From Sedimenticola thiotaurini (lineage in GTDB: Bacteria > Pseudomonadota > Gammaproteobacteria > Chromatiales > Chromatiaceae), in NCBI GenBank assembly GCA_007713595.1, contig VMRY01000010.1, forward strand, positions 62,001 through 126,000: 64,000 nt of DNA, read 5' to 3'. Each line of letters opens with the position of its first letter. Positions within the stretch are counted from its first letter, which is position 1. Of the stretch, positions 16,837 through 26,305 are shown piece by piece. The notes beneath the pieces were generated by a model. It saw only the letters and a program-made list of their open reading frames with translations, did no database searches and was not told the origin of the DNA. A program made the translations under genes and the position numbers.

Positions 16837-19713
16837 ATGCCAGACCCTGATTTTTCTCTCGGCCAATGCTGGATCAGCGACACTGAACTCGAACTGGGAC
16901 TGGGAATAATCACCGAGACCTCCATGCGAACCGTTACGCTGCGCTTTTTTGCAGCCGACACAATCAGGACGTACGCCACAGAGAACGCCCCTTTGACCCG
17001 CGTTCAGTTTCAGGCAGGTGACATAGTTGAAAGCAACCAGGGCTGGAAACTCACTGTTCAATCGGTGCAGCTGACAGGCCAGCTGATCACATACCATGGT
17101 CTACTTGAAGATGGCAAAGAAGCCTCTCTGCCCGAGACATCCTTAAACCCCTTCATGCAGTTCAATCGGCCACAAGCCCGTCTATTTGCTGGACAGCTGG
17201 ATAAAAACAGCAGCTATGAGCTGAGACGTGAAACGCTGCTCCACCGACAGCGACTGGAGCACTCCGAACTGCTTGGATTGGGTGGTGCACGCACGGAGCT
17301 ACTGCCGCATCAACTCTATATTGCGCATACAGCAGGGAGACGCCTGGCACCGCGGGTTTTACTCGCTGACGAAGTAGGCCTTGGAAAGACCATTGAGGCC
17401 TGCCTGATACTCCACACTCAGCTGTTAACCGGTCGCGCTCAACGGGCATTGATCGTAGTACCTGATCCTCTGCTACACCAATGGCTTGTAGAGTTACTTC
17501 GGCGATTCAACCTGAGCTTCAGCCTGTTCGATGAAGAGCGATGCCAAGCTATCGACGCCTCTGGCCAGGACGAGAATCCCTTTCTTGCAGAACAACTCAT
17601 ACTGTGCGGGCTTGGGCTGTTCACCGAAAACAGTAGCAGACTAACCCAGGCCATTGCTGGAGAATGGGACATCCTGATCGTGGATGAGGCGCATCATCTG
17701 GAGTGGAGCGAAGAGTGCCCCAGCCCAGCCTACATGGCCATCGAACAACTCGCTCGACAGACACCTGGCGTATTACTCCTGACCGCCACCCCAGAGCAGC
17801 TTGGCCGGGCAGGCCATTTTGCCCGCCTGCGCCTGCTTGATCCGGATCGTTTCCATAGCCTGAGCCTGTTTGAGCAAGAGCAGACGCACTATCAACCGAT
17901 AGCTGACGCCGCGGCAAATCTGATTAATGACCAGCCAATCTCTAAACAAGAACATGACCTGCTACTTGAGACACTGGGACGAAACCCGGCCGAACCCCTG
18001 CTGGCCCAATTGTCCAGCACCACATGTACATCTGAGCAGCGCCACGCCGCCCGCACCCAACTGACCAATCTGTTACTGGATCGTCACGGAACAGGCCGCG
18101 GTATGTTCCGAAACACACGAGACCGGGTTAAAGGCTTCACCCCACGCGCCCTGCACAGTTATCCTCTCACACCACCTACGACCTATCTGGAAATAGATGC
18201 GCCGATAACCGGGCAACTGCAACCCGAACGATTCGCACCAGGCACAGCAGGCAGTGAGTGGTGGCGCACTGATCCCCGAGTCAGCTGGTTGATCAGCCTC
18301 CTGCAGCAGCATCGGCAGGAGAAGATGCTACTTATCTGCGCCCACGCCACAACCGCCCGCGATCTTGAGCTGGCCCTGCGCGTACGCGAGGGCATCTCCG
18401 CCGCACTGTTCCATGAGACGATGAGCATCATTGAGCGGGATCGAGCCGCAGCTTGGTTTGCCGACCAAGAACAGGGTTGTCAGATTCTGATCTGTTCTGA
18501 GATTGGCAGTGAGGGACGTAATTTTCAGTTCGCTCATCACCTGATCCTGTTTGACCTGCCTGAAAACCCGGATCTCCTCGAACAGCGCATCGGCCGACTG
18601 GATCGAATTGGCCAAAAGGCACAAGTGGAGCTGCATGCCCCCTACTTCAAAGGCACTGCACAGGAGGTCCTGTTGCGCTGGTATCATGAAGGTCTTAATG
18701 CCTTTGTTCACACCTGCCAGTCAGGACTACCGGTACTTGAACAGCTCAGACCTGCCTTGCATCAGGCCTTTGAGGATGCAGGCAGTGATCCTGACTCGCT
18801 AACACTACTGTTAAAGACAACCAGCGAACTGCATAAAGAGGTTACCCAGGCACTCAGGCAGGGGCGTGACCACCTGCTGGAGCTCAACTCCTGCCGCGAG
18901 CAGGAGGCGGCTGAACTGGTGGCACAACTTACACTTGCAGATGAAACCAGCACCTTGGCAGGCTATATGGATCAGCTACTCAATGCGTTCGGCGTTGAGT
19001 CCGAGCCACACTCCAGTCACAGTTTGGTTATCCGACCAGGACAGCACATGCTGACCGAACACTTCCCGCATCTACCAGACGATGGCGTCACGGTCACTTT
19101 CGACCGCACCACGGCACTGACCCATGAAGAGTGGCAATTCCTCACCTGGGAGCACCCCATGGTACGGGCAGCCATTGAGATGGTTCTGGAGAGCGGACAT
19201 GGAAATGTGACTGCAACGGGTATACATCACCCCGTGATACCCGCCGGCAGCATGGCGCTTGAGATGCTCTTTGTACTTGAATGCCCGGCACCCAGGCTGT
19301 TGCAGGTGGGACGCTTTCTTCCGCCGACCCTGCTACGCCTCCTGGTCGATCAAAACCTTAAGGAGCGTAGTGCCACCATTGATATGAGCGATCACCCGGA
19401 CGCTCTGACCCCATTACCAAAATCAGTGGTACAGAAGATTGTTACCCCTCTGCGACAGCGCATACAGGCCATGATTTTACTTGGCGAGCAGTTGGCCGAA
19501 AAACAGGCGCGTACGATCCTGCGCGGGGCCATTGATGTGATGCATTCCCGTTATGCGGAAGAGCAGTCCCGCATGGCGGCACTGAGTAAGATCAACCCCC
19601 ATGTCCAACAGCGCGACATCGATCAATTAAATGAGATTGAGGGGGCGCTGCGCCAGCACCTGGATTCATCAAGAGTCAGACTGGACAGTATTCGACTGGC
19701 CATTGGTATCTAG
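16837..19713 (+). CDS. rapA: RNA polymerase-associated helicase RapA/HepA
   Basis: Swi2/Snf2-type ATPase of about 958 residues that binds RNA polymerase and promotes its recycling. The N-terminal SH3-like part starts FSLGQCWISDTELELGLG, as in RapA. Walker A lies in LADEVGLGKTIEA near residue 176 and the DEAH box (VDEAHHLEWS) near residue 281. In the second helicase lobe, GSEGRNFQFAHHLILFDLP and QRIGRLDRIGQK are standard motifs V and VI. An ATG at 16837 gives the family N-terminus; a GTG three codons earlier is possible. Length is normal. Its 3' end overlaps the convergent GGDEF-EAL gene by 45 bases. Confidence 0.94.
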   Translation: MPDPDFSLGQCWISDTELELGLGIITETSMRTVTLRFFAADTIRTYATENAPLTRVQFQAGDIVESNQGWKLTVQSVQLTGQLITYHGLLEDGKEASLPETSLNPFMQFNRPQARLFAGQLDKNSSYELRRETLLHRQRLEHSELLGLGGARTELLPHQLYIAHTAGRRLAPRVLLADEVGLGKTIEACLILHTQLLTGRAQRALIVVPDPLLHQWLVELLRRFNLSFSLFDEERCQAIDASGQDENPFLAEQLILCGLGLFTENSSRLTQAIAGEWDILIVDEAHHLEWSEECPSPAYMAIEQLARQTPGVLLLTATPEQLGRAGHFARLRLLDPDRFHSLSLFEQEQTHYQPIADAAANLINDQPISKQEHDLLLETLGRNPAEPLLAQLSSTTCTSEQRHAARTQLTNLLLDRHGTGRGMFRNTRDRVKGFTPRALHSYPLTPPTTYLEIDAPITGQLQPERFAPGTAGSEWWRTDPRVSWLISLLQQHRQEKMLLICAHATTARDLELALRVREGISAALFHETMSIIERDRAAAWFADQEQGCQILICSEIGSEGRNFQFAHHLILFDLPENPDLLEQRIGRLDRIGQKAQVELHAPYFKGTAQEVLLRWYHEGLNAFVHTCQSGLPVLEQLRPALHQAFEDAGSDPDSLTLLLKTTSELHKEVTQALRQGRDHLLELNSCREQEAAELVAQLTLADETSTLAGYMDQLLNAFGVESEPHSSHSLVIRPGQHMLTEHFPHLPDDGVTVTFDRTTALTHEEWQFLTWEHPMVRAAIEMVLESGHGNVTATGIHHPVIPAGSMALEMLFVLECPAPRLLQVGRFLPPTLLRLLVDQNLKERSATIDMSDHPDALTPLPKSVVQKIVTPLRQRIQAMILLGEQLAEKQARTILRGAIDVMHSRYAEEQSRMAALSKINPHVQQRDIDQLNEIEGALRQHLDSSRVRLDSIRLAIGI

Positions 19714-21843
19714 CCAACTCAACTGCTGCAGAAGCAGTCTACCCTGGCTATCACAGAGCGGTTCTGGACGAGCAATACCATAGCCCTGGGCATAGTCAAC
19801 GCCGATTTCACACAACCGCTCGAGCGCTGCCTCTGTCTCGACAAACTCGGCAATGGTCTTCAACCCCATCACCTGACCAATTTGATTAATCGCCTGCACC
19901 ATGGCGTAGTCGATCGGGTCATCCACCAGATCCCGCACAAAGGCCCCATCAATCTTCAGATAATCCACTGGCAGGTTTTTCAGGTAAGCAAAAGAGGACA
20001 AGCCACTGCCAAAATCATCCAGCGAAAAACTGCAGCCCGCTTTTTTCAAGGTGCGGATAAAATGCGTGGCGGAGGAGAGGTTGGCGATAGCGGCTGTCTC
20101 GGTAATCTCAAAACTGATCATGCCCGCTGGAATGCGATACTCCGCCATGTTCTGACTGATAAACAACAAGGTATCCTCATCATTCACCGAACCACCCGAG
20201 AGATTAATGGCGAAGCGAAAACCACCCAGCACCAGTTTTTCATACTCATGCCTGATCAGATTGAATACCTGCTTGACCACCCAGCGATCGATTCTCGGCA
20301 TCAATCCAAAACGCTCAGCCGCTGGAATAAACGCGCCAGGAGGAACAAGCTCACCGGACTCATCCAGCATGCGAATCAGCACCTCATAGTGGCCAGACTT
20401 ATTGGCTTTCTTAACTACCGGCACAATGGCTTGGGCATACAGCAGGAAACGATCCTCTTCCAAGGCACCGTGAATACGGCTGACCCAGCGCATCTCTCCC
20501 TGTCTTTGTGCTGCCTCACCGGCATTAGAGCGATACAGATGAACCTGATTTCTACCACCATCCTTGGCCGCGTAACAGGCTGTATCTGCCGCGCTCAGCA
20601 CTCGTTCTACGCTCTCACTCTCTGCGGTAATGGTCACAACACCGATACTGGTGCCAATTGCAAACGACTTCTCTTCCCAGCCAAAATGAAAATCCATAAT
20701 GGTCTGACGCATCAGGTTGGCTATCCGCTGTGCTACTGACTCCGGACAGTTATTCAATAGCACCCCGAACTCATCACCACCGAGCCGCGCCAGGGTATCA
20801 CCGGCCCGAACATGTGCTGAGAGCTTGGAGGCAATCTGCCTTAACAGTTCGTCTCCTGCCACATGACCACAGGTATCATTGACAATCTTGAACTGATCCA
20901 GATCCAGATAAAGCATACTGTGAACCTGACCTGATTCCTGGGCATCCTGAAGCAGCTCATCAAGTTTGGCGTCAAAACTCCCCCGATTGAAGAGACCTGT
21001 CAGCGTGTCGTGGGAAGCCTGCCAACTCACCTGAGCCGCCAGGCGTCTGGCCTGACTGACATCCCGAAACACTACCACTACGCCATGAATCTGCTGTTTT
21101 TCATCACGAATCGGCGCCACTGACTCCTCAACCGCCACTCCAATACCCTGGCGATGTATCAGCACCAACTCTAAATACTGAGACTTGGGCAACCGACCGG
21201 TCAAAAGGCATTCAGAGATAGCTGCCATCAGGGAAGCCCCCTCTTCACCCATTACATGGAACACCCGCTCAAGTGGTAACTCCATGGCTTCACTAATGCG
21301 CCAGCCGGTCAGCTTCTCGGCCACTACATTCATGTAGTTGATATTGCCTTTGATATCGGTGGTTATAACAGCATCGGCAATTGAAGAGAGGATTGATCGG
21401 GTCTGCAAGTCGCCATCCCGATGCGTTGCCCCTTGAGTCTCGACTGTTGGCGATAGCGCACCAAACTCACGCTGATCAAAGACCTGAACAAGAACAGAGT
21501 GTACCCGATCAGGCATGGGCTTCACTACGAGCATGGGGGTGGTCGTATCCGCATCAATACTGGACTCGAAGATAACTCCCGCTGCATTTGGCAGCAAAGT
21601 CATCTCACCGGTCGTCAATGCTGCATCAATAGCCTTCTCCAGCAACGGGCCTGGTGCTACCGGTAAAATATCTTCAAGACGACAGCCAATAGCAGAGGCC
21701 GCCGTTACACCCGTTACCATCGACATCCAACGATTCCAGTGGGCAATAAAACCATCCTGATCGAGTACAAACAGCCCAATACTGCATTGATCCAGTATAG
21801 CCGGTGCGATCTGCAACCCATTATCTATTATGTCTACTGCCAT
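19669..21843 (-). CDS. PAS-PAS-GGDEF-EAL cyclic-di-GMP signalling protein
   Basis: Cytosolic protein of 724 residues. A first PAS-like domain covers about residues 12-125 and a second about 150-270. The GGDEF domain follows, with intact RLGGDEFGVL near residue 354, and the EAL domain has EVLIR near residue 488 and the downstream motifs ITETAAI, DDFGSGLSSFAYLKNLPVDYLKIDG and AEFVETE. Both a diguanylate cyclase and a phosphodiesterase site look intact, so the net activity cannot be told. No membrane segment is visible; signals would enter through the PAS domains. The last 15 codons overlap the end of rapA on the opposite strand. Confidence 0.92.
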   Translation of the reverse strand: MAVDIIDNGLQIAPAILDQCSIGLFVLDQDGFIAHWNRWMSMVTGVTAASAIGCRLEDILPVAPGPLLEKAIDAALTTGEMTLLPNAAGVIFESSIDADTTTPMLVVKPMPDRVHSVLVQVFDQREFGALSPTVETQGATHRDGDLQTRSILSSIADAVITTDIKGNINYMNVVAEKLTGWRISEAMELPLERVFHVMGEEGASLMAAISECLLTGRLPKSQYLELVLIHRQGIGVAVEESVAPIRDEKQQIHGVVVVFRDVSQARRLAAQVSWQASHDTLTGLFNRGSFDAKLDELLQDAQESGQVHSMLYLDLDQFKIVNDTCGHVAGDELLRQIASKLSAHVRAGDTLARLGGDEFGVLLNNCPESVAQRIANLMRQTIMDFHFGWEEKSFAIGTSIGVVTITAESESVERVLSAADTACYAAKDGGRNQVHLYRSNAGEAAQRQGEMRWVSRIHGALEEDRFLLYAQAIVPVVKKANKSGHYEVLIRMLDESGELVPPGAFIPAAERFGLMPRIDRWVVKQVFNLIRHEYEKLVLGGFRFAINLSGGSVNDEDTLLFISQNMAEYRIPAGMISFEITETAAIANLSSATHFIRTLKKAGCSFSLDDFGSGLSSFAYLKNLPVDYLKIDGAFVRDLVDDPIDYAMVQAINQIGQVMGLKTIAEFVETEAALERLCEIGVDYAQGYGIARPEPLCDSQGRLLLQQLSWLDTNGQSNTVQSDS

Positions 21844-22043
21844 CTACTGTTCTACAGAGTGTGAAATAACCGTTTCATCAACGCTAAAAATGCAGACCAA
21901 CCACACCTACCCGTATGGTCACGGTAAAACAGTTTTTAACGCAGAGTGAATGTATCGGGAGTTTAGCGACTGCAGGCGTAACTTCTTTAACAGCTTAATT
22001 TACAAGTGCTATTTTCATTCCACTGAAGCTACGATCTTAATGA

Positions 22044-23408
22044 TCAGGCATTGGGGAGAGAGATACCGGTGAGTTTTTTGTAGAGCGATACGGCATAGGA
22101 GTCCGTCATACCGGCCACAAAGTCGGTGAGACGCAGCAACCGTGTGTAGGTATTGGGGGATGGGATTCGGTTTGGACCAATAAACTGCTCAGGAATCAGA
22201 CGGGAGATCATCTTACTCTTGGCGGAGGCCTCTGTTCCTTGCTCCGCTATATCATCAAGGACCTGAATAAAACGCTCTAATAGATCACCAATCACCTGAA
22301 ATCCCGCCGCCTGAATCTCGACAACCTCAGTCGCCTGATAGATGCGATCCATGGCAACCTCAATCAGCCGATCCATCTCCGCACGCTTGGGGAACTGATT
22401 CAACAGGGGCTCGTCAAACTGCCCTGCCAGAATCATCTCTTCATTATCCAGGAAACAGTCCATTGCCTGACTGATTGCTTCGTTGATCACTTTGGCCCGG
22501 AGGAATTCAACCTTACCTTTGCTATCCCGAATACCCTGCATGCGAATCCGCTGTTTGTCCGGTTCTTTCAGGATATTCAGATAGAGATCCATCACCTCGG
22601 TAAATGTAAAATAGCCAAGGCGATAACCATCTTCAATATCGATCACCCGATAACTGATATCATCAGCCGCCTCTACCAGAAACGCCAACGGATGCCGGCA
22701 CCAGACAGCCCGTGAACCATCACGGCGGATCAAGCCCACCTGTTGCGCTACGGTCTCAAATACCTCCCTGTCCTCGGTAAAGAAACCATGCTTCTTGGCA
22801 CTGACACCAGGATAGCGCCCTCCCCCCAGACATGACTCACGGGGGTATTTTGTAAAGGCGGCCAAGGTGGCACAGGTGAGCTGCAGCCCCCCCGCATTAT
22901 CAGGATTCTGCAAGCGTGTGACGATCCTGAAGCCCTGGGCATTGCCTTCAAAACGGGTGAAATCCTCCCGCTCGCTGTCCTGCAGTACCTCAACCCGGCG
23001 ACGGCCATAGGGCGCCTCTTCAGCCCAGCTTCGAAATGCATCCTCGCCGGAATGTCCAAAAGGCGGATTGCCAATATCATGCGCCAGACAAGCGGCTGCA
23101 CAGATATCACCAAAATCAGACGCCTCATAACCTGCCAGACCGCGACGGGCGATGACCTGCTCACCCACCTGGGTCCCCAGCGAACGTCCAATACTTGACG
23201 CTTCCAGACTGTGTGTCAGGCGCGTACGGATATAGTCGACCCGCGACAAAGGAAACACCTGGGTCTTATCTTGCATGCGACGAAACGCCGATGAAAAAAC
23301 AATCCGATCAAAATCACGCTGAAAATCCGTCCGGGCTGTCGTCCCACCATTGATCTGATCACTCCCCAAGCGTCCCCGCGACAGGAGTTGATTCCACTGC
23401 ATCGCCAT
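22044..23408 (-). CDS. dgt: Deoxyguanosinetriphosphate triphosphohydrolase (dGTPase)
   Basis: HD-domain enzyme of about 454 residues that splits dNTPs, mainly dGTP, to the nucleoside and triphosphate. Metal-binding HD residues appear in RLTHSLEA and CLAHDIGNPPFGHSGE (near residue 108), and FEGNAQGFRI is another family motif. Later, EAADDISYRVIDIEDG carries the last metal ligand. The ATG at 23408 has GGAG six bases upstream, so I prefer it to one 16 codons further up. It is divergent from pcm across 297 bases that show no other feature. Confidence 0.9.
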   Translation of the reverse strand: MAMQWNQLLSRGRLGSDQINGGTTARTDFQRDFDRIVFSSAFRRMQDKTQVFPLSRVDYIRTRLTHSLEASSIGRSLGTQVGEQVIARRGLAGYEASDFGDICAAACLAHDIGNPPFGHSGEDAFRSWAEEAPYGRRRVEVLQDSEREDFTRFEGNAQGFRIVTRLQNPDNAGGLQLTCATLAAFTKYPRESCLGGGRYPGVSAKKHGFFTEDREVFETVAQQVGLIRRDGSRAVWCRHPLAFLVEAADDISYRVIDIEDGYRLGYFTFTEVMDLYLNILKEPDKQRIRMQGIRDSKGKVEFLRAKVINEAISQAMDCFLDNEEMILAGQFDEPLLNQFPKRAEMDRLIEVAMDRIYQATEVVEIQAAGFQVIGDLLERFIQVLDDIAEQGTEASAKSKMISRLIPEQFIGPNRIPSPNTYTRLLRLTDFVAGMTDSYAVSLYKKLTGISLPNA

Positions 23409-23705
23409 GTCGTACTCCGTGAATAGTGTTGGCCAACCGTTCAGGGGTAAAGCCACAGTAATATCCTACCAGAACCCCTTGTCTCTCCCCACCCTGTCAA
23501 CGGACTCCAATCGCAGCGTCCCCTGGCCATAAGCACGATGCTACCGGTCAATACATGGTTAGAAATCCGTCAAACCAAGCAACCAAAGAATAACAGAAAG
23601 TACTTAAATAGCAGTGTGTTAGCATCTCAGACTTGCCTGATTAACCTAAACTGAGTAGGCTTGTCGCCCTCACTACCACTTCAAACAGAAAATCAGGTAC
23701 AGCAG

Positions 23706-24368
23706 ATGATCGCCCTAAGCTATGAAAACGCCCGTTTTAACATGGTTGAGCAGCAAGTACGCCCCTGGGAAGTTCTCGATTCCAAAGTACTCAGTCTGGT
23801 TGGCAGCCTGCCACGCGAACAGTTCGTTCCAGATAACTACAAAGGCCTCGCCTATGCGGATATTGAAGTGCCACTGGGTGACGGAGAGAAGATGATGTTC
23901 CCCCGGGTCGAGGGACGCCTGATTCAGGCCCTGAACATTCAGCCCGACGATACCATTCTTGAAGTCGGCACAGGGAGCGGCTATCTAACCGCCTGCCTGG
24001 CAAAAATGGGCGGCACTGTTATCAGTCAGGATATCAACCCGACTTATACAGAGCAGGCAAGAACGCGTTTAGCCGAACTGCAAATCAACAATGTGCAACT
24101 ACGCACTACCGACAGCCTCAGCGACGATATAGAGAGCGGTCTGTTTGACGCCATTGCCATAACCGGATCACTGCCTGAGATACCTGAAAAATTCAAACAG
24201 CGGTTAAACATCGGTGGGCGGCTATTTGTCGTGGTGGGTCAAAGCCCGGTCATGACGGCCTATCTCATTACCCGTACAGGTGAATCCGAATGGCAAACTG
24301 AGGGACTTTTTGAGACCGATATCGCGCCGTTGAAAAATGCACCCGTCATCAGAAAATTTGAGTTTTGA
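23706..24368 (+). CDS. pcm: Protein-L-isoaspartate O-methyltransferase family protein
   Basis: SAM-dependent methyltransferase of 220 residues. Motif I is ILEVGTGSGYLTACLAKMGG near residue 85, and the N-terminal NMVEQQVRPWEVLD is the form common in gammaproteobacteria. It methylates isoaspartyl residues for protein repair. Many of these divergent forms sit next to tolC, which is not the case here. I start at the ATG at 23706; a TTG 15 codons upstream adds residues unlike the family. A strong bidirectional terminator follows 15 bases after the stop. Confidence 0.85.
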   Translation: MIALSYENARFNMVEQQVRPWEVLDSKVLSLVGSLPREQFVPDNYKGLAYADIEVPLGDGEKMMFPRVEGRLIQALNIQPDDTILEVGTGSGYLTACLAKMGGTVISQDINPTYTEQARTRLAELQINNVQLRTTDSLSDDIESGLFDAIAITGSLPEIPEKFKQRLNIGGRLFVVVGQSPVMTAYLITRTGESEWQTEGLFETDIAPLKNAPVIRKFEF

Positions 24369-24383
24369 TTTTCTGGCATTCAT

Positions 24384-24414
24384 AAAAAAGGGCGCCTCAG
24401 TTGGCGCCCTTTTT
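24384..24414. terminator. Bidirectional terminator between pcm and the helix-hairpin-helix gene
   Basis: A perfect 7-bp GC-rich stem, GGGCGCC (24390-24396) with GGCGCCC (24403-24409), and a 6-base loop. It is flanked by six A on the left and five T on the right, so it can end both converging transcripts. Confidence 0.88.
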
Positions 24415-24421
24415 ATTTACT

Positions 24422-24697
24422 TTACTTTTTTGCCGTATCACCAATCAGTATATTATCCCGATTGGCTTCTACCGTTTTTTGTCCTATCCCCTTGACCATT
24501 GCCAGGTCATCTGCGGTCTTAAATGCACCATGTGCCGAACGATAGGCCACGATGGCTGCTGCTTTGGTATCACCCACTCCTTTAAGTTCTGCAGCAATCT
24601 CCTCTGCTGAGGCAGAATTAACATTGACCTGTGCGGCAAAACAGCCCCATGAGATGAATAGCAGCATTGCCATACTGATCCATTTTGTTAACTTCAT
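24422..24697 (-). CDS. ComEA-like secreted helix-hairpin-helix protein
   Basis: Small secreted protein of 91 residues. A signal peptide (about 1-22, ending GCFAA) precedes a single ComEA-type domain with two helix-hairpin-helix motifs: VNVNSASAEEIAAELKGVGDTKA and LAMVKGIGQKTVEANRD. Such proteins bind DNA in the periplasm and take part in DNA uptake in competent bacteria, but the short form is also common in species not known to be competent. A very good AAGGAG ribosome site stands upstream. It converges with pcm. Confidence 0.88.
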   Translation of the reverse strand: MKLTKWISMAMLLFISWGCFAAQVNVNSASAEEIAAELKGVGDTKAAAIVAYRSAHGAFKTADDLAMVKGIGQKTVEANRDNILIGDTAKK

Positions 24698-24842
24698 AGT
24701 TACTCTCCTTGTAAAATTCTCAGTCCTATATTAAAGAATGGACATCCTAGTCATTTAACAACTACCCGAACAGAGAAAAAAACGGACTATTCAGTAGGAT
24801 TATTCCGATCAGGAATTGCTGATTTACCTACCAAATATAACT

Positions 24843-26108
24843 TTACGCTTTCTCAAGATACGTCTGAAGGATATCAAAGAGACGGTCCAACGCCCCCCTG
24901 TTTGCCTCAACAACACGCAACGCATTTTCACCATAGACTGCCCTTAGATTAGCATCAGATAACCAATCAACAATCCACTTAGTCAATGCATCGACATCTG
25001 CCACCTCAACAGCAGCCCCCTCAGCCAAAAGCATTCGACTGACCATGGCAAAATTAAACATGTGCGGGCCAAAAATAACGGGCAATCCCAGGGCCGCAGG
25101 TTCAAGCACATTGTGACCACCTGTCGGTACCAGACTGCCGCCAACAAAAGCCACATCAGCCGCAGACAGAAAGAGGATCAATTCGCCCATTGTGTCACCC
25201 AGATAGACAGAGGTTTCTGATCGACACAGATCATCGGCTGAGCGACGCGCGTAAGTGAAGCCATCGCGTTGGCAAAGCAGTGCTACTTTATCAAAGCGTT
25301 CAGGATGGCGAGGGACAAGCACCAACAGGGCCTGTGGCATCTGCCTCAAGACCTGCCCGTGGGCAGCTAAAATCAGCTCTTCTTCACCTTCACGGGTACT
25401 CGCCGCCACCCAGACCGGACGACCGCCCCAAGTACGCCGCAAAGCCTCGGCCTGCTCATTCACAAGCGCAGGAATCCGCACATCGAACTTAATGCTACCG
25501 GTTACCCGTACACGATCAGACTTCACCCCCAACCCAAGAAAACGTTCTGCATCAGCTGGCGATTGTGCGGCTACCAGACTGATCCTCCCAAACGTTTCAC
25601 GTGCGAAAGAACCGAGACGCGCATACCCTTTCGCGGATCGCTCAGAGAGACGCGCGTTAGCCAGAATGGTGGGTATATTTTCTCGTTCACATTCAGCCAA
25701 AAGATTGGGCCAGACCTCGGTCTCCATCATGACCAGTATTTTCGGCTTTATCGCTTTAAGAAAACCCCGCACAGCAAAGGGGAGATCAAAGGGGAAATAG
25801 GCATGGAGGACCGACTCACCAAACAGTTTCTTTACTCGATCAGAACCTGTTGGTGTGGTGGTAGTGATTACAATAGGCAGATCTGGAAACTGTTCTTGCA
25901 GCCGTTTGACAAGCGGTTCGGCCGCCTGGGTCTCGCCTACTGATACAGAGTGTATCCAGAGAGCTTCCTTCTTGGCTAATGCAGGCAACCGCCCCAAGCG
26001 TTCCAATATTCGAGAACGATAAGCCGGATTTCTTAGACTTCGCCAGTAGAGGCGCAGCAGAACCAGTGGCAGACTGATCGTCAGAATGAGGGTGTATAAT
26101 AGTCTCAT
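24843..26108 (-). CDS. waaA: 3-deoxy-D-manno-octulosonic acid (Kdo) transferase
   Basis: GT30 enzyme of 421 residues that adds Kdo to lipid A precursors at the cytoplasmic face of the inner membrane. An N-terminal membrane anchor (about 1-20) is followed by two Rossmann lobes. Family motifs include LWIHSVSVGETQAAEPL, the TTTTPTGSDRV stretch, METEVWPNLL and, in the C-terminal lobe, FVGGSLVPTGGHNVLEPAALG. Its place directly after the O-antigen genes suits a surface-glycan region. A gap of 197 bases separates it from wbpM and contains nothing I can call. Confidence 0.94.
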   Translation of the reverse strand: MRLLYTLILTISLPLVLLRLYWRSLRNPAYRSRILERLGRLPALAKKEALWIHSVSVGETQAAEPLVKRLQEQFPDLPIVITTTTPTGSDRVKKLFGESVLHAYFPFDLPFAVRGFLKAIKPKILVMMETEVWPNLLAECERENIPTILANARLSERSAKGYARLGSFARETFGRISLVAAQSPADAERFLGLGVKSDRVRVTGSIKFDVRIPALVNEQAEALRRTWGGRPVWVAASTREGEEELILAAHGQVLRQMPQALLVLVPRHPERFDKVALLCQRDGFTYARRSADDLCRSETSVYLGDTMGELILFLSAADVAFVGGSLVPTGGHNVLEPAALGLPVIFGPHMFNFAMVSRMLLAEGAAVEVADVDALTKWIVDWLSDANLRAVYGENALRVVEANRGALDRLFDILQTYLEKA

Positions 26109-26305
26109 GGCGTTACATCGACGCTATCCGGGAGCAGTTGAATTGAAACCCGATAATGGTAAGCGATAGGTATGGCAACAACCACCTAGACCATTGAATT
26201 AGTTAAACCACAAAACCTAAGTCAGAACGAGCCAAACATGCCTAGGCGTTGCGTTTCTGGTTACCAGTTGATTAGGTTAGGCTGGATCCGCTACATAGTG
26301 GGCAG

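Noticed and set aside
19882..20739. Plus-strand open frame of about 285 codons
   Set aside because: Antisense shadow of the GGDEF-EAL gene; composition is not protein-like.
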